Shown here: positions 9,572-18,355 of the stretch, in pieces
Position numbering within the stretch: the stretch's first letter is position 1
Layout: every line of letters begins with the position of its first letter
Source of the DNA: JAWKNZ01 sp041391425
Lineage (GTDB): Bacteria > Bdellovibrionota_B > Oligoflexia > Oligoflexales > JAWKNZ01
Assembly (NCBI GenBank): GCA_041391425.1
Contig: JAWKNZ010000015.1
Coordinates: forward strand, 1 to 64,000
Reading direction: 5' to 3'
DNA: 64,000 bases
Notes under the pieces: model-generated
Told to the model about the DNA's origin: nothing
Database searches by the model: none
What the model saw: the letters and a program-made list of their open reading frames with translations, nothing else
Translations under genes and position numbers: made by a program

Positions 9572-11812
9572 CTATCGCTCATTCTTATGCTCCCTTTCCT
9601 CATAAGAATTAGGAAAGGCTAGTATAAATGTAGCACCATCACCTAATTTGGATTCAACCCAGGCTTTACCGTGGTGCACCTGCATAATTCGCGCCACTAT
9701 GGCAAGACCTACACCAGTGCCTTCAGGTGATTCCGACGAATTTTCTAAACGTTGGAATAAAGCAAAAACTTTTTCATGATATTTAGGGTCGATTCCTGGG
9801 CCGTGGTCTTTTATAAATAGTTTGGTATACTTATAGTCATCTGTTCTACTACCAATCTCAATTTCAACTTCATCTTTATTACGGCCGTATTTTAAAGCAT
9901 TTAGCACAAGATTTTCTATTGCTTGGTAGAGTCTTTTTTTGTCAGCTACAATGGTAGGCAAGTTCTGAACCATAACGTTTGCGCCAACTTCTTCAATTTG
10001 GCTAGCTAGGTTTTCCAAAACGTTAGAGACGACTTCATTACAAGCTATCTCTTCAGCATTGACTTCTAAACGGCCTACACGACTTAACTGGAGGAGATCG
10101 TTGATTAATTGCTCCATGCGTTTATTCGCTCTTTCTAATCGAAACAAAGAATCTTCAAGCTTGTCATAACGTTTAGCTTCTATATCTTGCCTTAAAAAAC
10201 CTAAAAAGCCTGTACTAGTTACTAGTGGCGACTTCAAATCGTGGGTGACAGTGTAAACGAATTGCTCCATTTCCTCATTTTTTTCTTTAAGGGCATTAGA
10301 TGATTGTAGGAGGTTATTTTCAAGTACCTTTCTCTTTGTGATATCAACTATTGAGGCTAGTACATAAGTGCCATCATTTGTCATCATAGGATTGAGGCCG
10401 ATTTCTATAGGAAATTCCTCGCCATCTTTACGTAAACCGAAAAGGTCGCGACCTACGCCCATTTGACGGGTTTCTGGTGATTCAAAGAACTTCTGTCTAT
10501 GAGTAGAGTGGGCTTCGCGAAATCTATGGGGGACCAAAACTTCCATATGCTTGCCTACTAATTCATCGTGTGTATATCCAAAAAGTGCTTCACAATGTCC
10601 ATTTAGTAATGCAATGATCCCTTTCTGATCCACCATAAGGATACCTGTTGGCGTTGCCTCGACAACTTGTTTGAACCTTTCTTCTAAGTTTTTTCTTGTC
10701 GATATGTCTACAACGGAGGCAAGGACAAACATGCCTTCTTCTGTTTCTAGTGGATTAAGCCCAATTTCTAAAGGCACTTCAACGCCATTTTTTCGTAGTC
10801 CAAATAGCTCTCTTCCTGATCCCATTTGCCTAGTTTCCGGGTTTTTGAAATAATTTTTACGATCTTCTGGATGGCGTTCTCTGTATTTTTCCGGGATAAG
10901 AATTTCTACATTTTTACCGATCAGCTCATTTCTAGAATAACCAAATAGGGATTCAATTTCTGCATTACAAAGGGTGATTTTTCCATTCCGATCAACCATA
11001 ATAATTCCATTAGGTGTTGCCTCGATTACTTGCCGTAGACGAGATTCATTCCTTTTGATTAATATTTCGGAGCGAAGCTGCTCACCAAGATCTCTTGCCG
11101 AAGCGGTGAAGATAGGAGGGTTATGCGTATGATTTGTTGCCTTAATGAAAATTTCAATCTGTATTTCTTCGCCACTTGCATGCAGGGCCGGGATTTGAAC
11201 TTTCTTTTCAATTAATTTTGATGCGCCAGTTTCAAGATACTTTTTAATACCATTTAAATGCTGCTGTCTAAGCCTTTTAGGAATGATGGTATCGACTAAT
11301 TTTGTATGCAAGACATCGGCGCATTTAAATCCAAATACGTCTTCAGCTGCTTTATTCCATTGGAGTATGTCACCTTTATGATCAATTGATATTATTGGAT
11401 CTAACGAAGCATCAAGAATGGCTTTATATTCATTACGAATATCTTTTTGTTTCAAAGCAGCAATAGTTGCTGGGCCAAGGCGCCCGAGTCGATCTTTATG
11501 TAAATAATCAGTTGCGCCCATGCGAAGCATTTCAGGCATAATCTCTTCATTCGATTCTCCACTTATGATGATAAATGGAATGTCGAATCCACGTTCTTGA
11601 AGAATTTTTAAAGCCTGAGTTGAATTAAATGACTCTAATTGATAAGAGCAAAATATGATATTTATTGATCGGTCTAAAAGTGAATGAAAATTTGTTTCAG
11701 TTGCTACACTGATATGTTCGATCTTAATATTTGTTTTATTTAATTCTCTTACGATCTGATCAATGACTTGATTACTATTTTCTACAATCAACGCTTTAAT
11801 TTTTGAGTTCAT
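9572..11812 (-). CDS. Multi-PAS sensor histidine kinase with a degenerate receiver
   Basis: The protein has 746 residues and is cytoplasmic. It contains a receiver-like domain (1-120), three PAS domains, HisKA with THDLKSPLV and HATPase with ENLVLNALKYG, DHGPGI and GTGVGLAI. The receiver has IIFCSYQLESF where VLLDYQLP is expected, so the phospho-acceptor Asp is missing and the domain cannot be phosphorylated in the usual way. PAS2 and PAS3 are near copies (both with PETRQMG..R.LFGLRK and IEIGLNP/LEIGLNP), pointing to an internal duplication. It is the likely input of the operon with the receiver and hybrid kinase downstream. Confidence 0.9.
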   Translation of the reverse strand: MNSKIKALIVENSNQVIDQIVRELNKTNIKIEHISVATETNFHSLLDRSINIIFCSYQLESFNSTQALKILQERGFDIPFIIISGESNEEIMPEMLRMGATDYLHKDRLGRLGPATIAALKQKDIRNEYKAILDASLDPIISIDHKGDILQWNKAAEDVFGFKCADVLHTKLVDTIIPKRLRQQHLNGIKKYLETGASKLIEKKVQIPALHASGEEIQIEIFIKATNHTHNPPIFTASARDLGEQLRSEILIKRNESRLRQVIEATPNGIIMVDRNGKITLCNAEIESLFGYSRNELIGKNVEILIPEKYRERHPEDRKNYFKNPETRQMGSGRELFGLRKNGVEVPLEIGLNPLETEEGMFVLASVVDISTRKNLEERFKQVVEATPTGILMVDQKGIIALLNGHCEALFGYTHDELVGKHMEVLVPHRFREAHSTHRQKFFESPETRQMGVGRDLFGLRKDGEEFPIEIGLNPMMTNDGTYVLASIVDITKRKVLENNLLQSSNALKEKNEEMEQFVYTVTHDLKSPLVTSTGFLGFLRQDIEAKRYDKLEDSLFRLERANKRMEQLINDLLQLSRVGRLEVNAEEIACNEVVSNVLENLASQIEEVGANVMVQNLPTIVADKKRLYQAIENLVLNALKYGRNKDEVEIEIGSRTDDYKYTKLFIKDHGPGIDPKYHEKVFALFQRLENSSESPEGTGVGLAIVARIMQVHHGKAWVESKLGDGATFILAFPNSYEEREHKNER

Positions 11813-11871
11813 GTGAAAAACACTCCAGGACTTATTTTGCGTAGCGAGTCCAACGTCTAGTTGTAATATTA

Positions 11872-12216
11872 TTAATACCTGATCTCATAATCGTTAGAAC
11901 TTCTTTCCTTCTTTTTTACAAAGTGGCTATATCGATGTTGAAGTTTATTCTCTATATAATCCTTTGCAAGGTGATGAGAATAAAAATAATCAATAATTTG
12001 AGACATGGTATGCTGTGGTGCCTTTTGTAATGGTGGTAAATTTGTAAGAGTTTTTTTTAATGTAGAATGCCTTAGCCTTTTAGATTGGCTCTCTAAAATA
12101 TATGAATTTCCGAGCATTAAAATCTTCGAGTAACAGTCAATATCTAGAGCACCTAGAGATAGCTTAGATAGTGCTGCTAGTGAATTGGTGATTCTATGTA
12201 CTAAACAATTTTCCAT
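11872..12216 (-). CDS. Hypothetical protein
   Basis: The frame has 114 codons, basic and helical, with no domain I recognise. It ends 59 bp before the multi-PAS kinase in the same direction, so it may be the first gene of that operon. I see no clear ribosome-binding site, and it could be non-coding. Confidence 0.4.
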   Translation of the reverse strand: MENCLVHRITNSLAALSKLSLGALDIDCYSKILMLGNSYILESQSKRLRHSTLKKTLTNLPPLQKAPQHTMSQIIDYFYSHHLAKDYIENKLQHRYSHFVKKKERSSNDYEIRY

Positions 12217-12575
12217 GCATATGAATCTAGCAGAAAAATTAAAATTTGCTAGGTCGTACTAAAAAAAAATTGTTTAGTTGATTAATTTTCAGACCACTTA
12301 CTAGAGCTAATGTATGTTTGGGTTGCAGATAAAGTTTTCAAAGTGCTAATTTATAGGCACATACTTCAAATTATATTTATCTACTAAAGCTTTTATATTT
12401 CAATGCATACAGATGATTTGATTGTTTTTTAATTAATTACGGAGTGTTTGAGGCTAACGGAAATATAATCAGGCTGTTTTTCGAGTGGAAATGATGTGAG
12501 TGACTTTTAATCACAGTTATAGTCTATTAAGATTGAAAAATAATCAGCAATGCCTTTTCATTTTTGTATAGGGTC
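12217..12575. other. Intergenic region without visible features
   Basis: This AT-rich region lies between two leftward genes. I see no gene, strong hairpin or recognisable promoter pattern here. Confidence 0.4.
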
Positions 12576-13373
12576 CTACGTACCGATGTTTAACAAATCA
12601 ACTGCAAACAATACTAAATCTTCTTCTTTAGATTTACTGACTAAAGATCTAGACTCTTCTATAAGCTCCATAATTCTTTCACGGAGGATTTCATAGTCTT
12701 TTCTGGACATCGAATGTAAGCCTGTATAATGTAGATTTTTATCTTTATTGATTTGAACAAGCCTAGACACTTCATTTCGCCAATTAATATGATAGCTGTT
12801 GTATAATGGCGAGTTAGCTGGAATATGAAGGTCGAACTCAAGAACCTCCCATAGACCTTCCGCTGTTTTTGTAACGATTCCAATCTCATGCAAAACCTTA
12901 AGAGCATTGAGTACTGTTTTGCGTGGAATATTTAATTTGGCAGCAATTGCATCAGGCGTTTTATATTCTGGGATGGTGAGGATAATGTGAACGGCACTAT
13001 AATACCAAGCCGAATAATATTTTTCTGCTAACTCTTTTAGGTTTTTTTCTGTTTTGAGTCGATTTGATAACTTCGTCGACTTGTCTCTAAGGTTTGCTAA
13101 TTTTGTGTGATAATATTGGCTTAGAGAGCGGCTTCCTGAACGAGAAAGAGAAACTAATGTTAAAAAGTACTCTATCTCTAAATCTGACCAACCCAAATAT
13201 TGTCCAATCGCAAATGCTTGATCTAGGCTTAAATCTACTTTTTTTGATAGGACCTGTGACAGGTGCGAGGCATGGCATTTTGCGGCTATAGAGAGTTTAG
13301 ATTTTAAGCCTTTTGTTGGAGAAGCCAAAAGAACGTTATTCAAAATCTCGACATAGCATTCTTCATTAAACAT
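12576..13373 (-). CDS. TIGR02147-family regulator (DUF4423)
   Basis: The protein has 265 residues. It shows the TIGR02147 pattern: an N-terminal helical region with SHLSQVLSKK and a YFLTLVSLSRSGS block, followed by a winged-helix segment (IAAKLNIPRKTVLNALKVL) and a DUF4423 C-terminal region ending MSRKDYEILRERIMEL. Such proteins are abundant in Bdellovibrio-like bacteria and often lie beside genes for secreted proteins. Here the gene is divergent from a secreted metalloprotease, its plausible target. Confidence 0.85.
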   Translation of the reverse strand: MFNEECYVEILNNVLLASPTKGLKSKLSIAAKCHASHLSQVLSKKVDLSLDQAFAIGQYLGWSDLEIEYFLTLVSLSRSGSRSLSQYYHTKLANLRDKSTKLSNRLKTEKNLKELAEKYYSAWYYSAVHIILTIPEYKTPDAIAAKLNIPRKTVLNALKVLHEIGIVTKTAEGLWEVLEFDLHIPANSPLYNSYHINWRNEVSRLVQINKDKNLHYTGLHSMSRKDYEILRERIMELIEESRSLVSKSKEEDLVLFAVDLLNIGT

Positions 13374-13590
13374 TTAATTTCCGATATTTATAGTTAATAT
13401 AAAATTAATTAATCTATTGAAAATTAATAAAATAAATCTATTTATGCAAGGTTTTTTAATCTAGGATGTCTATGTAAGAAGTTGCTGGTATGCAGTTTAT
13501 TTAAGGTGTATTGGAAAAATGGTTGATTTATATAGTGAGACTGTTTTTCTGAAGCAAGACCTATATTCTGTGCACCTATCAAGTTCTAAT

Positions 13591-13616
13591 GGGTGGCCAC
13601 CCTAAATACCTATAAT
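13591..13616 (+). promoter_or_regulatory. 12-bp palindrome and -10 box before the metalloprotease gene
   Basis: GGGTGGCCACCC (13591-13602) is a perfect palindrome. TATAAT follows at 13611-13616, 27 bp before the protease ATG. The palindrome sits where a -35 box would be, so it is a candidate operator, perhaps for the divergent TIGR02147 regulator. The link is inferred from position only. Confidence 0.4.
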
Positions 13617-13642
13617 ATTATTTATCTTAAAGGATATTTTTA

Positions 13643-14851
13643 ATGAAGACTTTTCTAATAACATGCTTGATTGTAATTTCGGCCAATGCCTATGGAACAG
13701 GTGCTACTTCAAGCGGTGGTGGCAATTCATACAACAACAGTGTGAACCCTTGGTTTATACAAAATAAGCCAACGGTAAAATACTGCATCGAAATGGATGA
13801 ACAAAATTTCGGTGTTTCTATGCAAGAGGCACATTTACAGATCAAAGCATCTATTGAGTTTTGGAAGCATTCTTTTTCCAGTGCTGAAACTATAAAGTAT
13901 GAAGATCTAGAACCTTTTCAGGCAGTAAAAATTGCTACACAGTCATTCATTTTTTCTCAGTGCGGTCCAGAGACTGATCTTAAGTTTTTGCTGGGGACTT
14001 TAAGTGAGGAGGATAAGGCTTTGATTGGCAATCCAAATGATTATATAGGAGTAGCGATGCGTACTTCTTATGATGAAGTCAATCTTACTGGGCGAGGCTT
14101 TATCTATATAGCTCCTGCATATGGTGAATTACGTCCAGATTCTAATCATTTTGCAGAAAATCCATGGAACAAATTTGCTGGCGTATCGCTTCAAACAGTG
14201 GTGACCCATGAGCTAGGCCATGTCTTTGGCTTGGATCATAAATTAAATAGTGGGATTGATATCATGTCCGCAAAAATTCCGGCTATAATAACCAGTAAAC
14301 GGTCAATAGCCGAGATGGAAAGAGAGTCTACTCCAGAAATCATACGCCGAAGGCTTTTCCATCCATATTTTCAAATAGAAATAAATAATTTTCTTCGCGC
14401 TGAGCTGGATTCTGAATGGGATAAAAAAGCTCGGCAGTTATTAGGTTTTAAAGAATCTGAAAAATACTTAATGATAAAAAGCAATATTGGCAAAAAGTCT
14501 GGAAAAGGTCTCTATGATTTTTTTGCCGGAGCGAGCTTAGATAATATGACAAAGATTGCTTCTTTGTGTCTGACGATGGAGAGTACAGGAACACGAAGTG
14601 CTGCTGTTGGTGTTTATCTGACTTCAAAGCAAAGAGTTTTTACCCGCCTCCCTTCCCAGTATTTTTATGGTGTATTAGATGCTTATCTATGGGAGGAAGA
14701 TTTTGAGCTTTCAGGATCGATTTGTTCTACGAGAACAGATGTGAACATACCCATTGTATTGCGTGGAAATAGGGAGAATAGGTTTGTCGATATGTTGGTA
14801 GATGGATTGATTAAAACCGAATTTATTAGGAATAATTTTGATTTATGGTAA
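13643..14851 (+). CDS. Secreted metzincin-type zinc metalloprotease
   Basis: The protein has 402 residues and a signal peptide (about 1-19, MKTFLITCLIVISANAYG). HELGHVFGLDH at residues 189-199 is the full HExxHxxGxxH zinc site of the metzincins, and DIMSAK shortly after supplies the Met-turn. The rest is not assignable. Exported zinc proteases of this kind degrade extracellular or prey protein. The gene is transcribed alone and ends at the hairpin at 14937. AAAGGA precedes the ATG. Confidence 0.85.
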   Translation: MKTFLITCLIVISANAYGTGATSSGGGNSYNNSVNPWFIQNKPTVKYCIEMDEQNFGVSMQEAHLQIKASIEFWKHSFSSAETIKYEDLEPFQAVKIATQSFIFSQCGPETDLKFLLGTLSEEDKALIGNPNDYIGVAMRTSYDEVNLTGRGFIYIAPAYGELRPDSNHFAENPWNKFAGVSLQTVVTHELGHVFGLDHKLNSGIDIMSAKIPAIITSKRSIAEMERESTPEIIRRRLFHPYFQIEINNFLRAELDSEWDKKARQLLGFKESEKYLMIKSNIGKKSGKGLYDFFAGASLDNMTKIASLCLTMESTGTRSAAVGVYLTSKQRVFTRLPSQYFYGVLDAYLWEEDFELSGSICSTRTDVNIPIVLRGNRENRFVDMLVDGLIKTEFIRNNFDLW

Positions 14852-14936
14852 TAGATATTTATTTTTTAAAATGTAATAAATGTTATCTGTTTTCTCTTTG
14901 ATGGCGATGAGAATGAAATATAGACAAATATAAGAG

Positions 14937-14967
14937 ACAGCCACTCTTAAATTGAGTGGCTGTTTTA
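14937..14967 (+). terminator. Rho-independent terminator of the metalloprotease gene
   Basis: ACAGCCACTC (14937-14946) and GAGTGGCTGT (14954-14963) form a 10-bp stem followed by TTTAT. It lies 85 bp after the protease stop. CTTTCAGAAGTTAT follows it, and the same 14 bases follow the hairpin at 32135. Confidence 0.8.
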
Positions 14968-15071
14968 TGAAGTGCTTTCAGAAGTTATTTTTTTTTCAAG
15001 TCCACATGGCGAAAATTTTCAGTACTTTTTTACACTAAATTAGGTGTATGATAGCTTTACTTATTTAATGG

Positions 15072-15338
15072 CTATTCTTGACATTGGCCAGGGAAAATAG
15101 AGCAAATTAATCGCGGGAATTTTTTCTTAATCTCTCGGTATGCCTTTATCATCCCATTTAGCGCATCGGATCGCTTAGAATAGTTGAGTATTTCTTTAGT
15201 GTACTCATCTTTAGATAATTCAAGAGTAAGGGAACCATTATCGATATTTGATTTTTCTTGAGATAAAATGCTATTAGAATTCATAATAGCAGTATTAATA
15301 TCGAAGGTTGCTGTTTTTGACATTTGGTCTAGTATCAA
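15072..15338 (-). CDS. Small hypothetical protein
   Basis: The frame has 88 codons from a TTG at 15338, or 83 from the ATG at 15323, which starts MSKTATFDINTA. The sequence is helical with two cysteines near the C-terminus, and I recognise no family. No good ribosome-binding site is seen for either start. It lies between the protease terminator and a leftward secreted-protein gene. Confidence 0.45.
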   Translation of the reverse strand: MILDQMSKTATFDINTAIMNSNSILSQEKSNIDNGSLTLELSKDEYTKEILNYSKRSDALNGMIKAYREIKKKFPRLICSIFPGQCQE

Positions 15339-15436
15339 GCAAAATATATGCCTTTACTACCCGATTCAATGAATACGAATAAATAATTAAGCAATCACTA
15401 ATCACCTAAACTATCTTTTACTTTTATAAGTTTCTA

Positions 15437-16489
15437 TTATGGCTGCAAGTAATTTTGATAATTAGCCGGATAGTTGACGCTAAAGTGTGAAATTTTAGCA
15501 TTTCGATTAAAAGGCCATTGCATAATAAATCGAAGTTTTAGACCATGCTTTGATACAGCATCGATAATTTCCTGGTATTGCTTTTGATCATTATAATAGG
15601 TCTCTAGAATCGCTATTTGCTTGTGACCTTCACCATTTTGATTGAGTTCTTGTTTTACGTGACGAATAGCTGCTGTCGGCCCTAGAGAGTCCGTTGAGCT
15701 TCCATAAATATTGATCCAATATTCGCTTGGAAGAAAATCTGTTGTTTTGAGGATTCTTATTAATTTATCGAGTCGTCTAGCTGAGTATGCTATGGAAAAT
15801 CCTGCTGGTAATGCTGGGAAGTTAATTTTAAATTTCTCCCATAGCTTTATTATATATTGACTAGTGTATCCGGTGTCGATGCCACCAAGTTCGAGGCCAA
15901 GGTCGTAGGCTCTTCTAATGCTTGCATCTAGGGTTTCTTCCATTTTGTTAACAGTATTGAGTATAAAATTCCAATTCTCAGCGAATTGTGTTTTGTCCCA
16001 TCCATTCCAGTTTCCTGGGTTGGCACTTCTTTGTGGAGCAAAACGCAAAAAGACTTCATCATAACCAATGGCATTAATTTCGTTTAAGATATTTTCTAAA
16101 TTGCTTTCTTGCTGATCTGGTAGTTTATATTCATTGCTTCTGACAATGTTTCCAAAGGTATTGTCGGTATTTTGCTGGGGAAAATGAGTGTGCCAAAGTA
16201 TAAGGGCAATTTTTCGCTGGCCATTTTGGTACATGGTTTTTAATTGGTTTTTAACCGCATCAGGGTCCTGATGAAAATCTCCAATAACAAGCTTGAGATT
16301 TCCTTCATCAAACCAAGCTCCAGATGGATCGGGAGCGTTTAAGTAACCACTGACATCGTACATGGGGTAGTTTGATCCACCTATTTCTAGTGGAATATTT
16401 TTAGATTTATTATTAGTGAAGCCGTAAAGGCCTATCATGGCAACAAGAAGTCCGGCTGTTTTTATATATAATTTTCGTAAGTTCATCAC
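15437..16489 (-). CDS. Secreted protein, possible TIM-barrel glycosidase-like fold
   Basis: The protein has 350 residues and an N-terminal hydrophobic segment (KTAGLLVAMIGLYGF). Alternating strands and helices (KIALILWHTHFP, DEVFLRFAPQ, GLELGGIDTGY, SEYWINIYGSS, KQIAILETYYN, LKLRFIMQWPFN) resemble a TIM barrel with acidic residues at strand ends, as in glycoside hydrolases. I cannot assign a family. AAGG lies before the GTG (16489), and ATG 16486 is equally possible. The gene is leftward and has no clear partner. Confidence 0.55.
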   Translation of the reverse strand: MMNLRKLYIKTAGLLVAMIGLYGFTNNKSKNIPLEIGGSNYPMYDVSGYLNAPDPSGAWFDEGNLKLVIGDFHQDPDAVKNQLKTMYQNGQRKIALILWHTHFPQQNTDNTFGNIVRSNEYKLPDQQESNLENILNEINAIGYDEVFLRFAPQRSANPGNWNGWDKTQFAENWNFILNTVNKMEETLDASIRRAYDLGLELGGIDTGYTSQYIIKLWEKFKINFPALPAGFSIAYSARRLDKLIRILKTTDFLPSEYWINIYGSSTDSLGPTAAIRHVKQELNQNGEGHKQIAILETYYNDQKQYQEIIDAVSKHGLKLRFIMQWPFNRNAKISHFSVNYPANYQNYLQP

Positions 16490-16528
16490 CTATATACCTT
16501 TCTGGTCAATATACGAACTGCTTCCTAT

Positions 16529-16717
16529 ATACATATTTCACTCAGAACCTTCAAGACTATCCCATGGTCTATCAATCTTTATCGGAAATTTGGTTTTGTC
16601 GAATGCGATGATCAAATGTTGGAATATCTTACACCGTATATTAAAAGTGAATTGCAGATAGGTATACCTATTGAAGACAGGGTTTCGATGAAGCTTGATT
16701 TAACCGAATTTGATTAG
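16529..16717 (+). pseudogene. C-terminal remnant of a GNAT acetyltransferase
   Basis: One frame reads PWSINLYRKFGFVECDDQM and continues to a stop at 16715-16717. The NLYRKFGFVE block is the classic last strand-helix of GNAT N-acetyltransferases. No start, no acetyl-CoA-binding motif and no upstream domain remain. The rest of 16490-17005 shows no other gene. A possible -10 box, TATAAT, lies about 35 bp before the helicase start. Confidence 0.6.
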
Positions 16718-17005
16718 GTATCCTCGTAAGTCAATTTTTCTTATTCTAGTAATATTTGCAGTAAGTTATGTTTTGTAGTCATAGGCTTCTTCCCCATCCA
16801 ACATGGGATATAAAAGTAAAATACCTCTGGCCAAAAGGTAGACTTGCTGATAAAGTCGTCACGTGCTTTGACGCATTTCGGTCTGCGTAGTATTAGATGG
16901 CCATCTGTAAAATTTTCATCTATTTATTCACCCCAATTGAATTCCGCCTTGACCGGTCCAGGTCGATATAATCTTGGTAGGCTATTTCAGGAGTAACAAT
17001 TTAAT

Positions 17006-18355
17006 ATGACATTTTCAAAGCTCGGTTTAAGAGCCGAATTAGTTCGTGCTGTAAGTGATGAAGGGTATAATGAGCCCACACCTATTCAACAGCAAGCTAT
17101 TCCACTAATAATTGAAGGCAAGGATATTCTTGCAGGTGCGCAAACTGGTACTGGAAAGACCGCAGGGTTTACCTTGCCACTTCTTCAGCGTTTGGCAGAT
17201 CGTGTTAGGCAAGAAAAAAAGCGGCCAATACGAGCACTTATCCTGACGCCAACACGCGAGCTTGCTGCGCAAGTAGGCGAGAGTGTAGAAAAGTATGGAA
17301 AATATCTTCCTTTGAAGTCTGCCGTTATTTTTGGTGGCGTCAGCATCAACCCGCAAATTGCAAAAATCCGCCAAGGCGTAGATATTCTAATTGCGACTCC
17401 AGGCCGTCTGTTGGATCACGTTGGTCAAAAGACGGTCGACCTATCGCAGCTTGAAATTCTTGTTCTCGATGAGGCTGATCGTATGTTGGATATGGGCTTT
17501 ATACGCGATATCCGTAAGATTCTAGCTTTATTGCCAGCTAAAGGAGAAAAGGGGAGGCAGAGCTTACTTTTTTCTGCAACATTTTCAGATGAAATTCGTC
17601 AGCTTGCGAGTGGACTGTTGCACCACCCGACTCATATTGAAGTTGCACGGCATAATGCACCTGTTGAAACCGTGGCACAGGTGGTTCATCCGGTAGATCG
17701 CAAGTGTAAAAGCGCCCTGTTATCTTATCTCATTGGTTCAAAGAATTGGCGTCAAGTCTTAGTTTTTACACGCACTAAACACGGCGCTAATAAATTAGTT
17801 GTTCAGTTAGAGCGTGATGGCATTAGTGCATTAGCAATCCACGGCAATAAGAGTCAGGGAGCCCGCACCAAGGCTTTGACTGAGTTTAAAGCAGGAAAGG
17901 TGCGTGCTTTGGTGGCGACGGATATAGCTGCCCGTGGTTTGGATATCGATGAATTACCGCATGTGGTGAATTTTGAATTGCCAAATATTCCCGAAGATTA
18001 TGTGCATCGCATAGGTCGTACAGGCCGTGCTGGCAACGTTGGCGAAGCACTATCTTTAGTCTGTGTTGATGAGCTTAATTTTTTAAGAGATATCGAGCAT
18101 CTGATTCAGCGTGTGATTCCAAAAGTTGTTATCGAAGGTTTTGAGCCAGATCCAAATATTAAGGCTGAACCTATATTCAAACAACGTCAGCAGAGGTCTG
18201 CTCGTGTAGGAGGTCGAGGTAAGAAAAAATACAGCAAAGAAAATAAGTATAACCAATCGGGAGAAGGTAGCCAAAAAGGTCGTGTGTTACAGCGTAAACA
18301 TCGTCCTAGTAAAGTAAATACCGGCATACAAGGGAAAAATTTTGCACAAAGATAA
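17006..18355 (+). CDS. rhlE: DEAD-box RNA helicase, RhlE type
   Basis: The protein has 449 residues and unwinds structured RNA in the cytoplasm. It has the Q motif (GYNEPTPIQQQAIP), Walker A AQTGTGKT (residues 45-52), PTREL, VLDEADRMLDMGF, SAT, ARGLDI and HRIGRTGRAG. The basic, low-complexity tail (RGKKKYSKENKYN..) is typical of RhlE-like helicases. GGAGTAACA precedes the ATG. It is the first gene of an operon with dbpA, which overlaps it by 14 bp, and an RNase H-like gene. Confidence 0.9.
   Translation: MTFSKLGLRAELVRAVSDEGYNEPTPIQQQAIPLIIEGKDILAGAQTGTGKTAGFTLPLLQRLADRVRQEKKRPIRALILTPTRELAAQVGESVEKYGKYLPLKSAVIFGGVSINPQIAKIRQGVDILIATPGRLLDHVGQKTVDLSQLEILVLDEADRMLDMGFIRDIRKILALLPAKGEKGRQSLLFSATFSDEIRQLASGLLHHPTHIEVARHNAPVETVAQVVHPVDRKCKSALLSYLIGSKNWRQVLVFTRTKHGANKLVVQLERDGISALAIHGNKSQGARTKALTEFKAGKVRALVATDIAARGLDIDELPHVVNFELPNIPEDYVHRIGRTGRAGNVGEALSLVCVDELNFLRDIEHLIQRVIPKVVIEGFEPDPNIKAEPIFKQRQQRSARVGGRGKKKYSKENKYNQSGEGSQKGRVLQRKHRPSKVNTGIQGKNFAQR

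Noticed and set aside
16965..16977. TTGACC and TATAAT as a sigma-70 promoter for the rhlE operon
   Set aside because: The two boxes are only 12 bp apart, too close for a normal sigma-70 promoter; only the -10 may be real.
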